A DNA stretch of 37,262 nt from NCBI RefSeq assembly GCF_018614075.1, contig NZ_JAGGOZ010000087.1, forward strand, positions 1 to 37,262, read 5' to 3'. Shown piece by piece: positions 16,794-23,407 of the stretch. Both the position numbers and the translations under genes were made by a program. The notes beneath the pieces were generated by a model. It was not told where the DNA came from. It made no database searches and worked only from the letters and a program-made list of their open reading frames with translations. This DNA is from Streptomyces sp. ISL-94 (lineage in GTDB: Bacteria > Actinomycetota > Actinomycetes > Streptomycetales > Streptomycetaceae). The number at the start of each line of letters is the position of its first letter. Position 1 is the stretch's first letter.

Positions 16794-18026
16794 TCAGCGG
16801 TCGGTGGGGAGGTGCAGCAGGAGGTTGGGCGTGCCGGCCGGGAGCGTGGTGATCCGGCCGCGTACCGAGCTCCGTACCAGCGCCTCCGACACCTGGGCCG
16901 GGGTCTTCGCCGTGCCGCCCGCCAGGATGAGCGCGGCGACGCCGGCCACGTGCGGGGAGGCCATGGAGGTGCCGGAGGACCGGGCGAGGGCGGTGCGCGA
17001 GCCCTTCCAGGCCGAGACGACGCCCACGCCGGGAGCCGAGAGGTCCACGCAGCGGCCGTGGTTGGAGAACGGTGCCCGGCGGTCTTCGGCATCGGTCGCG
17101 GCGACCGTGAGGGCCTGGGGTACGACGGCCGGGGAGACGGTGCAGGCGTCCTTGCCGTCGTTGCCGGCGGCCACGGTGACGGTGATCCCGGCGGCGACGG
17201 CCCGGGCCACCGCCGCTTCGAGGGCGCGGCTGCGGCTGCCGCCCATGCTCATGTTCGCCACGGCAGGGGTTCCGGGGGCCTTGGCGGCGTCCTTCACCAT
17301 CCAGTCGAGGCCGCCGACCATGTCCGACAGGGCCCCGTCACCGCGGCAGTCGGCCACCTTCACGGCGACGAGGGAGACCCCCTTCGCGACCCCGTACGTC
17401 CGCCCGCCCACGGTCGCCGCGACGTGCGTGCCGTGGCCGTTGCAGTCGCCGGAGGTGCCCGGCCACACGGCGTTGTAGCCGGTGCGGGCGCGGCCGCCGA
17501 ACTCCCGGTGGCGCAGGTTGATCCCGGTGTCCAGGACGTAGACGGTGACGCCCTCGGCCTTCGCGCCGTACGTGTACGAGCCGTCGAGCGGGAGCTCGCG
17601 CTGGTCGATCCGGTCCAGCGGCCAGGGTGCCTGGGGCTGCGTGTCGGCGATGCGGAACGGCGTGTCCGGCTCCACGGAGGCCACCCGGGGGTCGGCGGCC
17701 AGGGCGGCGGCACGGGCGGCGGTGGTGCGGACGGCGAAGCCGTTCAGGGCGGCGTCGTAGACGGCCCGGACCTCGTCGCCGGCGTCCGCGGCCTCGGCGG
17801 CCAGGGCGCGGGTCGGGGCGCGGGAGGTGGAGTCCTTCAGGACGACGACGTAGGGGGCGGCGGGGGGATCGGCGTCGGTGGCGCCGGGGCGCGGCGGCGG
17901 GGCGGCCGCCGTGGTGGCGGCCGCGAGGAGGGCGGCGGCGGGGAGGAGCGCGGTCAGTGCGGTCATGCGGCCGATGCTCGGCGAACGGCGGCGCGGGCGC
18001 GCGGAGGGTGCGCCGACTGGGCGCAC
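16794..18026 (-). CDS. Secreted S8 (subtilisin/kexin) serine protease
   Basis: A subtilase with signal peptide, I9 pro-domain (YVVVLKDSTS to about VASVEPDTPF) and a complete catalytic domain. The triad is Asp in YVLDTGINLRHREF, His in GHGTHVAATVGG and Ser in SGTSMASPHVAG, plus the oxyanion Asn in VAAGNDG. I use GTG 18026 because the 20 residues before the internal ATG at 17966 supply the basic n-region (RPRRRSPSIGR) the signal peptide otherwise lacks, and their codons have coding-like third positions. ATG 17966 is the alternative; neither has a strong ribosome site. Reading 410 or 390 residues, it lies upstream of the WxL-like pair on the same strand and may process surface proteins. Confidence 0.92.
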   Translation of the reverse strand: MRPVGAPSARPRRRSPSIGRMTALTALLPAAALLAAATTAAAPPPRPGATDADPPAAPYVVVLKDSTSRAPTRALAAEAADAGDEVRAVYDAALNGFAVRTTAARAAALAADPRVASVEPDTPFRIADTQPQAPWPLDRIDQRELPLDGSYTYGAKAEGVTVYVLDTGINLRHREFGGRARTGYNAVWPGTSGDCNGHGTHVAATVGGRTYGVAKGVSLVAVKVADCRGDGALSDMVGGLDWMVKDAAKAPGTPAVANMSMGGSRSRALEAAVARAVAAGITVTVAAGNDGKDACTVSPAVVPQALTVAATDAEDRRAPFSNHGRCVDLSAPGVGVVSAWKGSRTALARSSGTSMASPHVAGVAALILAGGTAKTPAQVSEALVRSSVRGRITTLPAGTPNLLLHLPTDR

Positions 18027-18111
18027 GACACGCCGCCGCGGGGGCTACGGGGCCGGGGGCCGCGGGGGCCCCGCGAACCCGCCGGGCCCGGGGCGTCCGG
18101 ATCGTACGCTC

Positions 18112-18130
18112 GCCGGGCCGCGGGCCCGGC
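18112..18130. terminator. G+C hairpin downstream of the GNAT gene
   Basis: GCCGGGCC (18112-18119) and GGCCCGGC (18123-18130) are perfectly complementary around a 3-nt loop, about 18 nt past the GNAT stop. It separates that gene from the protease transcript. Confidence 0.5.
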
Positions 18131-18141
18131 AAGATCCGCCA

Positions 18142-18155
18142 ATACCCCTAGGGGG
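18142..18155. promoter_or_regulatory. Possible second CsoR-like half-operator
   Basis: ATACCCCTAGGGGG is identical over 14 nt to the core of the copZ operator at 2889-2902. The right flank here is CGGG rather than TAT, so symmetry is incomplete. It overlaps the GNAT stop codon and lies about 115 nt upstream of the protease start. It may be coincidence. Confidence 0.25.
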
Positions 18156-18573
18156 CGGGCTGCGGGGTGATGGGCCAGCCGCGCATCGCGAAGAGGCCCT
18201 CGTCGCGGGCGCCGGCGGAGGCGTAGGTGGCCAGGGCCGCCTCGTTGTCGGTGTCGGCCCCCACCCACATGCCGTAACAGCCGCGCGCCTCCGCCTCGAA
18301 GGCCAGTGCCAGTGCCAGCGCGCGGCCGATGCCGCGGCGGCGGTAGCCCTCGTCCACGGAGAGCTCGTAGAGGCACATCTCGGTGCCCTTGTCGGGGTGG
18401 GTCATCTCGACGCCGGTGACCATGCCGGCGGGCACGCCGTCGACGTAGGCGATCAGCATCAGGTGCCCCGGATCGGCGAGGAAGCGTGCGGACCACTCCT
18501 CGCGGACGGGCCCGTCGAAGAGGCCCTCGGCGGCTGCGATCTCGGCGGGAGCAACGGCCCGGCGGATGTCCAT
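18148..18573 (-). CDS. GNAT-family N-acetyltransferase
   Basis: A 141-residue GNAT protein. The acetyl-CoA-binding motif A is YRRRGIGRALALALAFEAE (about residues 73-91), preceded by MCLYELSVDEG and followed by GCYGMWVGADTDNEAALATY, the usual family ending. GNATs transfer an acetyl group from acetyl-CoA to an amine; the substrate is unknown, and the form resembles small aminoglycoside-like or peptide acetyltransferases. ATG 18573 gives the normal family start; the ribosome site is weak. It follows the PPTase gene on the same strand after 91 nt. Confidence 0.85.
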   Translation of the reverse strand: MDIRRAVAPAEIAAAEGLFDGPVREEWSARFLADPGHLMLIAYVDGVPAGMVTGVEMTHPDKGTEMCLYELSVDEGYRRRGIGRALALALAFEAEARGCYGMWVGADTDNEAALATYASAGARDEGLFAMRGWPITPQPAP

Positions 18574-18664
18574 GGCGGCCACGATAGTGCCGGGACGACG
18601 GGAGACGGGGCGGATCGTGACGCGGCGTGGCGGGCGCCGCCCGAGCCGGTACGGCGGGCCCACC

Positions 18665-19363
18665 CTAGGAGCGGACGGCCAGGGCCGCCGCGTAGCCGGC
18701 GGGGCTGGGGAGGTCCGTCAGGGTCCAGCCGGGGACGGCGGCCGGGGTGGGGGCGGAGCCGACGTACGGGTCGGTCAGGCCGTTGGCGAGGCCGGTGCCG
18801 ACGGCCTTGAGGCAGGCCTCCTTGCGGGCCCACACGCGGGCGAGGGCGGGCCGGCGGTCCTGGGCGGACAGGGCGCCGAGTTCGGCGGTCTCCGCCGGGT
18901 GCAGGAGGGGCAGTACGTCGGCCACCGCTGCCGCGCCCGGCATCTCCTCCACGTCGACGCCCACCGGCACCCCGGCGAAGGCCAGGTAGGCCGAGTTCCC
19001 GCTGTGCGAGAGGGAGAAGTGGACGCCGCCGCCGGCCACGGCGGGGCGGCCGTGCGGGCCGCCGCAGCACGGGCAGTCCTCCCGGACCAGGACGACCTCC
19101 CGCGGAGCCAGACCCAGGTAGCCGCCGAGCAGCACGCGCAGCCCGAGGTGCGAGGCGAGGTACCGCTGCCGGTCGGCGGGCCGCAGCAGCTTTCCGGCCC
19201 GCTCCCGTTCGGCCGCGTCCAGCACGGCCGCGGCCGCGTCCACCGGGTGGCCGCCGACCACGTCCAGCGTGGTGTCCAGGCACCACACCGCCGCGGCCGC
19301 GGCCCCGGGGGCCGCTCCGGTCCGCGGCGCGCCGCCGCCGAGCTGGTTCACGTACTCGATCAC
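18665..19363 (-). CDS. Sfp-type 4'-phosphopantetheinyl transferase
   Basis: A 232-residue PPTase that would move phosphopantetheine from CoA to carrier domains of polyketide, non-ribosomal peptide or fatty-acid systems. Motifs: a CPCCGGPHGRP segment, SLSHSG (P-pocket), GVDVEE with the Mg-binding Asp and Glu, and WARKEACLKAVG. I chose GTG 19363 because the stretch upstream to ATG 19402 has poor third-position G/C (promoter-like), and 232 residues fits the family. It is divergent from an alpha/beta hydrolase remnant. No synthase is in the window, so it probably serves the whole cell. Confidence 0.92.
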   Translation of the reverse strand: MIEYVNQLGGGAPRTGAAPGAAAAAVWCLDTTLDVVGGHPVDAAAAVLDAAERERAGKLLRPADRQRYLASHLGLRVLLGGYLGLAPREVVLVREDCPCCGGPHGRPAVAGGGVHFSLSHSGNSAYLAFAGVPVGVDVEEMPGAAAVADVLPLLHPAETAELGALSAQDRRPALARVWARKEACLKAVGTGLANGLTDPYVGSAPTPAAVPGWTLTDLPSPAGYAAALAVRS

Positions 19364-19427
19364 CTGACCGAGACTAACTCCTGCGGTACTGGCTACGCTC
19401 ATGCCCTTGACGACGAGGGGATCGAAC

Positions 19428-19712
19428 GTGCGAAGTGCCGCCGTCACCGCGGAAGGTGACCGGATCCGTTGGGTCGAGCTGCCGGGGGAGGAGCCGGCCC
19501 GCGTGTACGTGCACGGGCTCGGGGCCAGTGCGCCCGCCTATTTCGCGGCGAGCGCGGTCCATCCGCTGCTGGCGGGGCGGCGTTCGCTGCTGGTCGACCT
19601 GCTGGGCCACGGGCACAGCGACCGGCCCCTCCCCGGCTGCGGGCACAACATCATGCTGGACAACCCGGACGGCTTCGCCCGGGCCACCGCGACGGCCCTG
19701 GCCCGCGGTTAG
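19428..19712 (+). pseudogene. Alpha/beta hydrolase remnant with internal deletion
   Basis: 94 codons that join only the two ends of an alpha/beta hydrolase. The N-terminal strand-turn part (residues about 10-62) has RVYVHGLGASAPAYF with the HG oxyanion motif and RRSLLVDLLGHGHSDRP. It is followed at once by GCGHNIMLDNPDGFARATAT, the usual C-terminal block with the catalytic His. The nucleophile elbow (GxSxG) and acidic residue, normally some 100-170 residues between, are missing. The frame is kept, so the deletion was in frame. GTG 19428 has GAGGGG upstream. It cannot be an active hydrolase. Its stop overlaps the next gene's stop by 4 nt. Confidence 0.7.
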
Positions 19713-20224
19713 CCGGGCGCGGCCGGGGTGCCGTCCTGCCTCCTCGCGCCCGGGGACGGGGTGCCGTCGGTCCAGGCGTAGACCCGCTTGCCGCGCACCA
19801 CGACCTGGTACTGGTGGTAGTCCCGGCACTCGGCCCGCTCCTCGCCGCGCAGGCCGTCGTGCGGCCACCACTTCGCCCCCAGATCCGGGCCGACGACCCG
19901 CTTCGGCGGCCCCGCTGTGCACTGCGGGCCGTCGAGCGGGGTCGCCCCCAGCGTGAACCGGATCAGCTTGGACTCGCCGGTGGTGCGCACCCGTATGCGG
20001 ACGTCGGTGGCGTCCTTGGGTATCCAGGCCGGCAGGACGAAGGGCACGCCCCCGCGCGCGGGGGCGTCGGCGGCGGTCGCGAAGCGCTGACCCTTCTCCT
20101 TGAACACCCGGTCGTTGACCATGTCGGTCAGCGGGTTGGGCGGGAGGTTGGGCAGGGCGAAGGCGGCGGTGGCGAGCAGGCCCACACCGGCGGAGGCGAT
20201 CACGAACGGACGGCGGCGGTTCAT
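19709..20224 (-). CDS. Small secreted or membrane-anchored protein of unknown function
   Basis: A 171-residue protein with MNRRRPFVIASAGVGLLATA at its start, a signal peptide or single N-terminal anchor. The extracytoplasmic part has GGVPFVLPAWIPKDATDVRI, TGESKLIRFTLG, a Cys pair (about C103 and C133) and YHQYQVVVRGKRVYAWTDG near the end. I recognise this only as a type of conserved actinobacterial hypothetical protein. ATG 20224 is chosen because it places the basic residues right before the hydrophobic stretch. Convergent with, and overlapping, the hydrolase remnant. Confidence 0.8.
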   Translation of the reverse strand: MNRRRPFVIASAGVGLLATAAFALPNLPPNPLTDMVNDRVFKEKGQRFATAADAPARGGVPFVLPAWIPKDATDVRIRVRTTGESKLIRFTLGATPLDGPQCTAGPPKRVVGPDLGAKWWPHDGLRGEERAECRDYHQYQVVVRGKRVYAWTDGTPSPGARRQDGTPAAPG

Positions 20225-20291
20225 GCCCCCAAGTCTGGGCCGGGGCACCCTCATCGCGCGTCCCTCCCCAGTACGAATCCCAACTCTGCCG

Positions 20292-20316
20292 CAGGTATCA
20301 CCCGGCCTCATACCTG
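20292..20316. promoter_or_regulatory. Dyad upstream of the small anchored protein gene
   Basis: CAGGTAT (20292-20298) and ATACCTG (20310-20316) form a perfect 7-bp dyad with an 11-nt spacer, 68 nt upstream of the start at 20224. It may be an operator for the leftward gene. No regulator can be assigned. Confidence 0.3.
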
Positions 20317-20418
20317 AGAGTCAGCTCGCTCCCACGGCAGCAAGGGACGGATCTCCGCGAAGCGTCGCGCGCCCGGCACCCGCCTGCGGTGCCGCACCTG
20401 CCGAGCACGCGCCGAACC

Positions 20419-20450
20419 CCGGCCGGTCACGCACCGGACCGGCCGGTCAC
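20419..20450. repeat. 12-bp direct repeat spaced two helical turns, upstream of the ECF sigma gene
   Basis: CCGGCCGGTCAC occurs at 20419-20430 and again at 20439-20450, exactly 20 bp apart. The second copy continues to GGTCACA, and CGTCC follows at 20465, just before the ATG at 20477. This loosely resembles an ECF41/SigJ-type promoter (TGTCACA, CGTC) with too short a spacer (13 nt), so autoregulation is possible but weakly supported. Confidence 0.4.
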
Positions 20451-20476
20451 AGGGCGGGTGGACGCGTCCGGCGCAC

Positions 20477-21439
20477 ATGGCCGATCATGGCGGGATGTCG
20501 CTCCGTACGTACGAGGCCGATCTGTTCGAGAGCTCCAGGGGCCGCCTGGAGGCGATCGCCTACCGCCTCCTGGGGTCGGCCGGTGACGCCGAGGACGCGG
20601 TGCAGGACACGTACCTGCGGTGGCATGCGGCGGACCGGAAACGGATCGTGACGCCCGAGGCGTGGCTGACGAAAGTGCTCACCAACCTCTGCCTCAACCA
20701 GCTCACTTCGGCGCGTGCCAGGCGGGAGACGTACGTGGGGCAGTGGCTCCCGGAGCCCGTCCTGGCCGGAGACCGGATGCTCGGTCCGGCCGACACCGCC
20801 GAGCAGCGCGAGTCGGTCTCCCTCGCGGTGCTCACCGTCATGGAGCGGCTGTCGCCCAACGAGCGCGTGGTGTACGTGCTGCGCGAGGCGTTCGGGTACG
20901 CGCACCGCGAGATCGCGGAGATCCTCGACCTCACCGAGTCGAACTGCCAGCAGATCCACCGGCGTGCCAAGCAGCACGTCACCACCGACCGGGCCCGCAC
21001 CGAGGTCGGCGCGGCCGCCGCGGCGAAGGTCGTCGAGGAATTCCTCGCCGCGGCCCTCAGCGGCGACATCGAGCCGCTGATCCGGCTGCTCACCGGCGAC
21101 GCGGTCGCCGTGGCCGACGGCGGTGACCGGGTTCCGGCCCGCAGGACGCCGGTCATCGGCGCGCTCGGCATCGCGCGGTACCTGCGGGGCCTGTTCCGGC
21201 GGACCGATGCCAGGCGAGCCCAGGTCGGCGGCAGTGCCGCCCTCCATGCCGCCGTCGTCAACGGCGGCCCTGCCGTGCTGGTCGAGGTCGGCGAGCGCGT
21301 GGTCGGCGTCATCTGCCTGGACGCGACCCCCGACGGCGTCGGGGCGGTCCACATCCAGGTCAATCCCGACAAACTGGAACGCATCACGCGCCAGTGGGCG
21401 GCCACCGGCCCCCACCGCCCCCTCGCGGAGATGTGGTGA
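20477..21439 (+). CDS. ECF41-type RNA polymerase sigma factor
   Basis: A 320-residue sigma-70-family ECF factor with a C-terminal extension. Region 2 covers about 15-80 (LLGSAGDAEDAVQDTYLRWH, PEAWLTKVLTNLCLNQL). The ECF41 linker signature YVGQWLPEPV is at about 86-95. Region 4 covers about 110-175 (RLSPNERVVYVLREAFGYAH). From about 190 a SnoaL-like (NTF2) domain has VADGGDR near 212, in place of the DGGGK motif. In ECF41 systems this domain acts in place of an anti-sigma factor, and the gene lies next to an oxidoreductase-type target; here a flavoprotein follows. ATG 20477 is used; ATG 20495 is an alternative. Confidence 0.92.
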   Translation: MADHGGMSLRTYEADLFESSRGRLEAIAYRLLGSAGDAEDAVQDTYLRWHAADRKRIVTPEAWLTKVLTNLCLNQLTSARARRETYVGQWLPEPVLAGDRMLGPADTAEQRESVSLAVLTVMERLSPNERVVYVLREAFGYAHREIAEILDLTESNCQQIHRRAKQHVTTDRARTEVGAAAAAKVVEEFLAAALSGDIEPLIRLLTGDAVAVADGGDRVPARRTPVIGALGIARYLRGLFRRTDARRAQVGGSAALHAAVVNGGPAVLVEVGERVVGVICLDATPDGVGAVHIQVNPDKLERITRQWAATGPHRPLAEMW

Positions 21440-21519
21440 CCCACATCGCATTCGTTTCATGTCAGGGATCGCTCGGCTGTCCGGTTCAGGAGGTGAGTCC
21501 CACCGGATAGGAGCGAGCC

Positions 21520-22752
21520 ATGAAGCACCGCATTGTCGTCCTGGGAGCCGGGTACGCCGGAGCCATCGCCGCCGGCCGCCTCGCCAGGCGGCTGCACCGC
21601 GACGACGTGGAGATCACCCTGGTCAACGGCGACCCCTTGTTCGTCGAGCGGGTACGTCTGCACCAGCTCGCGAGCGGGCAGGATCTGCCGCGTCGCCCCC
21701 TGCGCGACGTTTACGCGGGCACCGGCGTGCAGGTCCGGGCGGCGTGGGCCACCGCGGTCGACGCGGAGCGCAAGACCGTCGACCTCACCGGCGAGCACGG
21801 CGCCGAGACCCTCGGCTACGACACCCTCGTGTACGCCCTCGGGAGCACCGCCGCCGACCACGGCGTCCCCGGTGTCACCGAGTACGCCCACGGCGTCGCC
21901 GGGAAGCAGGCCGCGCTTCGACTGCGGGCGCGCCTAGGTGAGTTGGAGCCGGGCGGGACCGTCCTGGTCGTGGGCGGCGGCCTGACCGGTATCGAGGCGG
22001 CCACCGAGATCGCCGAGGCCCGCCCGGACCTGAAGGTCGCCATTGCCGCACGCGGCGGTGTCGGCGACTGGCTCGGTGACAAGGCCCAGCGCCACCTGCG
22101 CGTCGTCTTCGACCGGCTCGGCATCACGGTCCACGAGCGGGCCGACATCACGCGCGTCGAAGCGGACGGCGTGCTCACCGGTGCAGGCGGGAAGATCCCG
22201 GCCCGGATGACCGTGTGGACCGCGGGCTTCGCCGTGCACCCGATCGCGGCCGCCACCACGCTGGAGGTGTCCGACACCGGGCGGATCGTCGTCGACGGCA
22301 CCATGCGCTCGGTGTCGCACCCCGATGTGTACGCCGTCGGCGACGCCGCGATCGCCGAAGGAGCGGGCGGCAAACCGCTGCGGATGTCCTGCGCCACGGC
22401 AACCCCGATGGCCTGGCAGGCCGCCGACGCCCTCGCCGCGCGCCTGACCGGTCGCAAGGTGCCCGAGACCGAGATCGGCTACGCCGCCCAGTGCGTCAGC
22501 CTGGGACGCCGCGATGGAATCGTCCAGCGCGTGACCCACGACGATCAGGTCACGTCGACCGTCATCACGGGCCGGACCGGCGCCCGCATCAAGGAGTTCA
22601 TCTGCGCGGCCACGGCCTGGAGCATCTCCCACCCGACCATGATGCTGCCGAGCCGCCGCCGCCACCTCGCGGCAACCGGGCAGGAGCGCGTGGCCCCGGT
22701 GCGGGAATCGCGGGAGTCGCGGGAGCCGCGGGAGTCCGTCAACGCCCAGTGA
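21520..22752 (+). CDS. FAD-dependent pyridine nucleotide-disulfide-type oxidoreductase (NDH-2-like)
   Basis: A 410-residue flavoprotein. FAD-binding RIVVLGAGYAGAIAAGRLA lies at the start; a second Rossmann motif for NAD(P)H, TVLVVGGGLTGIEAATEIAE, at about 147-166; and the FAD-contact motif HPDVYAVGDAA near 264. There is no CxxxxC redox disulfide, so it fits type II NADH dehydrogenase-like proteins rather than disulfide reductases. RBS AGGAG precedes ATG 21520. It lies 80 nt after the ECF41 sigma gene and is the likely partner or target of that sigma factor. The C-terminus carries an RES repeat and no obvious membrane anchor. The electron acceptor is unknown. Confidence 0.88.
   Translation: MKHRIVVLGAGYAGAIAAGRLARRLHRDDVEITLVNGDPLFVERVRLHQLASGQDLPRRPLRDVYAGTGVQVRAAWATAVDAERKTVDLTGEHGAETLGYDTLVYALGSTAADHGVPGVTEYAHGVAGKQAALRLRARLGELEPGGTVLVVGGGLTGIEAATEIAEARPDLKVAIAARGGVGDWLGDKAQRHLRVVFDRLGITVHERADITRVEADGVLTGAGGKIPARMTVWTAGFAVHPIAAATTLEVSDTGRIVVDGTMRSVSHPDVYAVGDAAIAEGAGGKPLRMSCATATPMAWQAADALAARLTGRKVPETEIGYAAQCVSLGRRDGIVQRVTHDDQVTSTVITGRTGARIKEFICAATAWSISHPTMMLPSRRRHLAATGQERVAPVRESRESREPRESVNAQ
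22701..22736. repeat. Four tandem 9-nt repeats in the flavoprotein C-terminus
   Basis: GCGGGAATC, GCGGGAGTC, GCGGGAGCC and GCGGGAGTC follow one another without gaps. They encode RES RES REP RES just before the stop. The 9-nt unit keeps the frame, so copy number could vary by slippage without loss of the protein. Confidence 0.8.
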
Positions 22753-22781
22753 CCCGGCGGCGTCCGGGGGAGTTGGGCAGT

Positions 22782-22805
22782 GGGGATCCGCCCGGGCGGA
22801 TCCCC
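22782..22805. terminator. Perfect 24-bp palindrome after the flavoprotein gene
   Basis: GGGGATCCGCCC is followed directly by its reverse complement GGGCGGATCCCC. It lies 29 nt past the flavoprotein stop and 34 nt before the phospholipase start. Terminator is likely; being so near the next start it may also lie in that gene's leader. Confidence 0.65.
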
Positions 22806-22839
22806 GCTCCCCGACTCCGTTCCGGCCCCGAGGAATGCC

Positions 22840-23331
22840 ATGCGCCGTCGCGCCGCCGCACGTCCCGCCGCCCGTCGTGTCGTCCCTGCTCTCGCCTCGG
22901 CGGCCGCGGCCGCGGTACTCGCCCTCGCTCCGGCCGCCGACGCCGCGGCGGCCCCCGCGGTACCGGCCGACAAACCGCTGGTGCTGAGCCGCTGGACGCA
23001 GGCCGACGCCGTCAGTTACCGGGCCTGGGCGGACGCGCGGGAACACCGGGACGCCTGGGCCGCGTACGGCTTCGACTGGTCGACCGACTACTGCACCACC
23101 TCCCCCGACAACCCCTTCGGCTTCCCCTTCCGGATGGCCTGCGCACGCCATGACTTCGGCTACCGCAACCACCGGGCAGGGCTGTTTCCGGCCGCCAAAT
23201 CCCGGCTGGACGAGGCCTTCCACGCCGACCTCCGCAGGGTCTGCGCGCCGTATTCGGGCGCGCGGAGGGCGTCTTGCGAGAGCACCGCGTGGACGTACTA
23301 CCAGTCCGTCAGGCTGTTCGGGATTTCCTGA
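22840..23331 (+). CDS. Secreted prokaryotic phospholipase A2
   Basis: A 163-residue secreted enzyme of the prokaryotic PLA2 family, which hydrolyses the sn-2 ester of phospholipids with Ca2+. The signal peptide has a strong basic start (MRRRAAARPAARR) and an Ala-rich core cleaved near ADAAAA. The catalytic segment is FPFRMACARHDFGYRNHRAG, with the His-Asp pair, preceded by DWSTDYCTTSPDNPFG (Ca-loop and first Cys). Further Cys residues in RRVCAPYSGARRASCE fit two disulfides. ATG 22840 has GAGGA upstream. Size is normal. It appears to stand alone; its nutritional or developmental role is unknown. Confidence 0.92.
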   Translation: MRRRAAARPAARRVVPALASAAAAAVLALAPAADAAAAPAVPADKPLVLSRWTQADAVSYRAWADAREHRDAWAAYGFDWSTDYCTTSPDNPFGFPFRMACARHDFGYRNHRAGLFPAAKSRLDEAFHADLRRVCAPYSGARRASCESTAWTYYQSVRLFGIS

Positions 23332-23407
23332 CGCGGGCAGGGCTGCACGTGGGAGCCACGCGTCGAGTTACAGGTCGGACCACGTGGAGGGGCCGGTTCG
23401 GTTCAGG

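Noticed and set aside
20445..20469. ECF41 autoregulatory promoter (GGTCACA and CGTCC)
   Set aside because: The spacer is 13 nt rather than about 16 and the first base differs, so I did not annotate it as a promoter.
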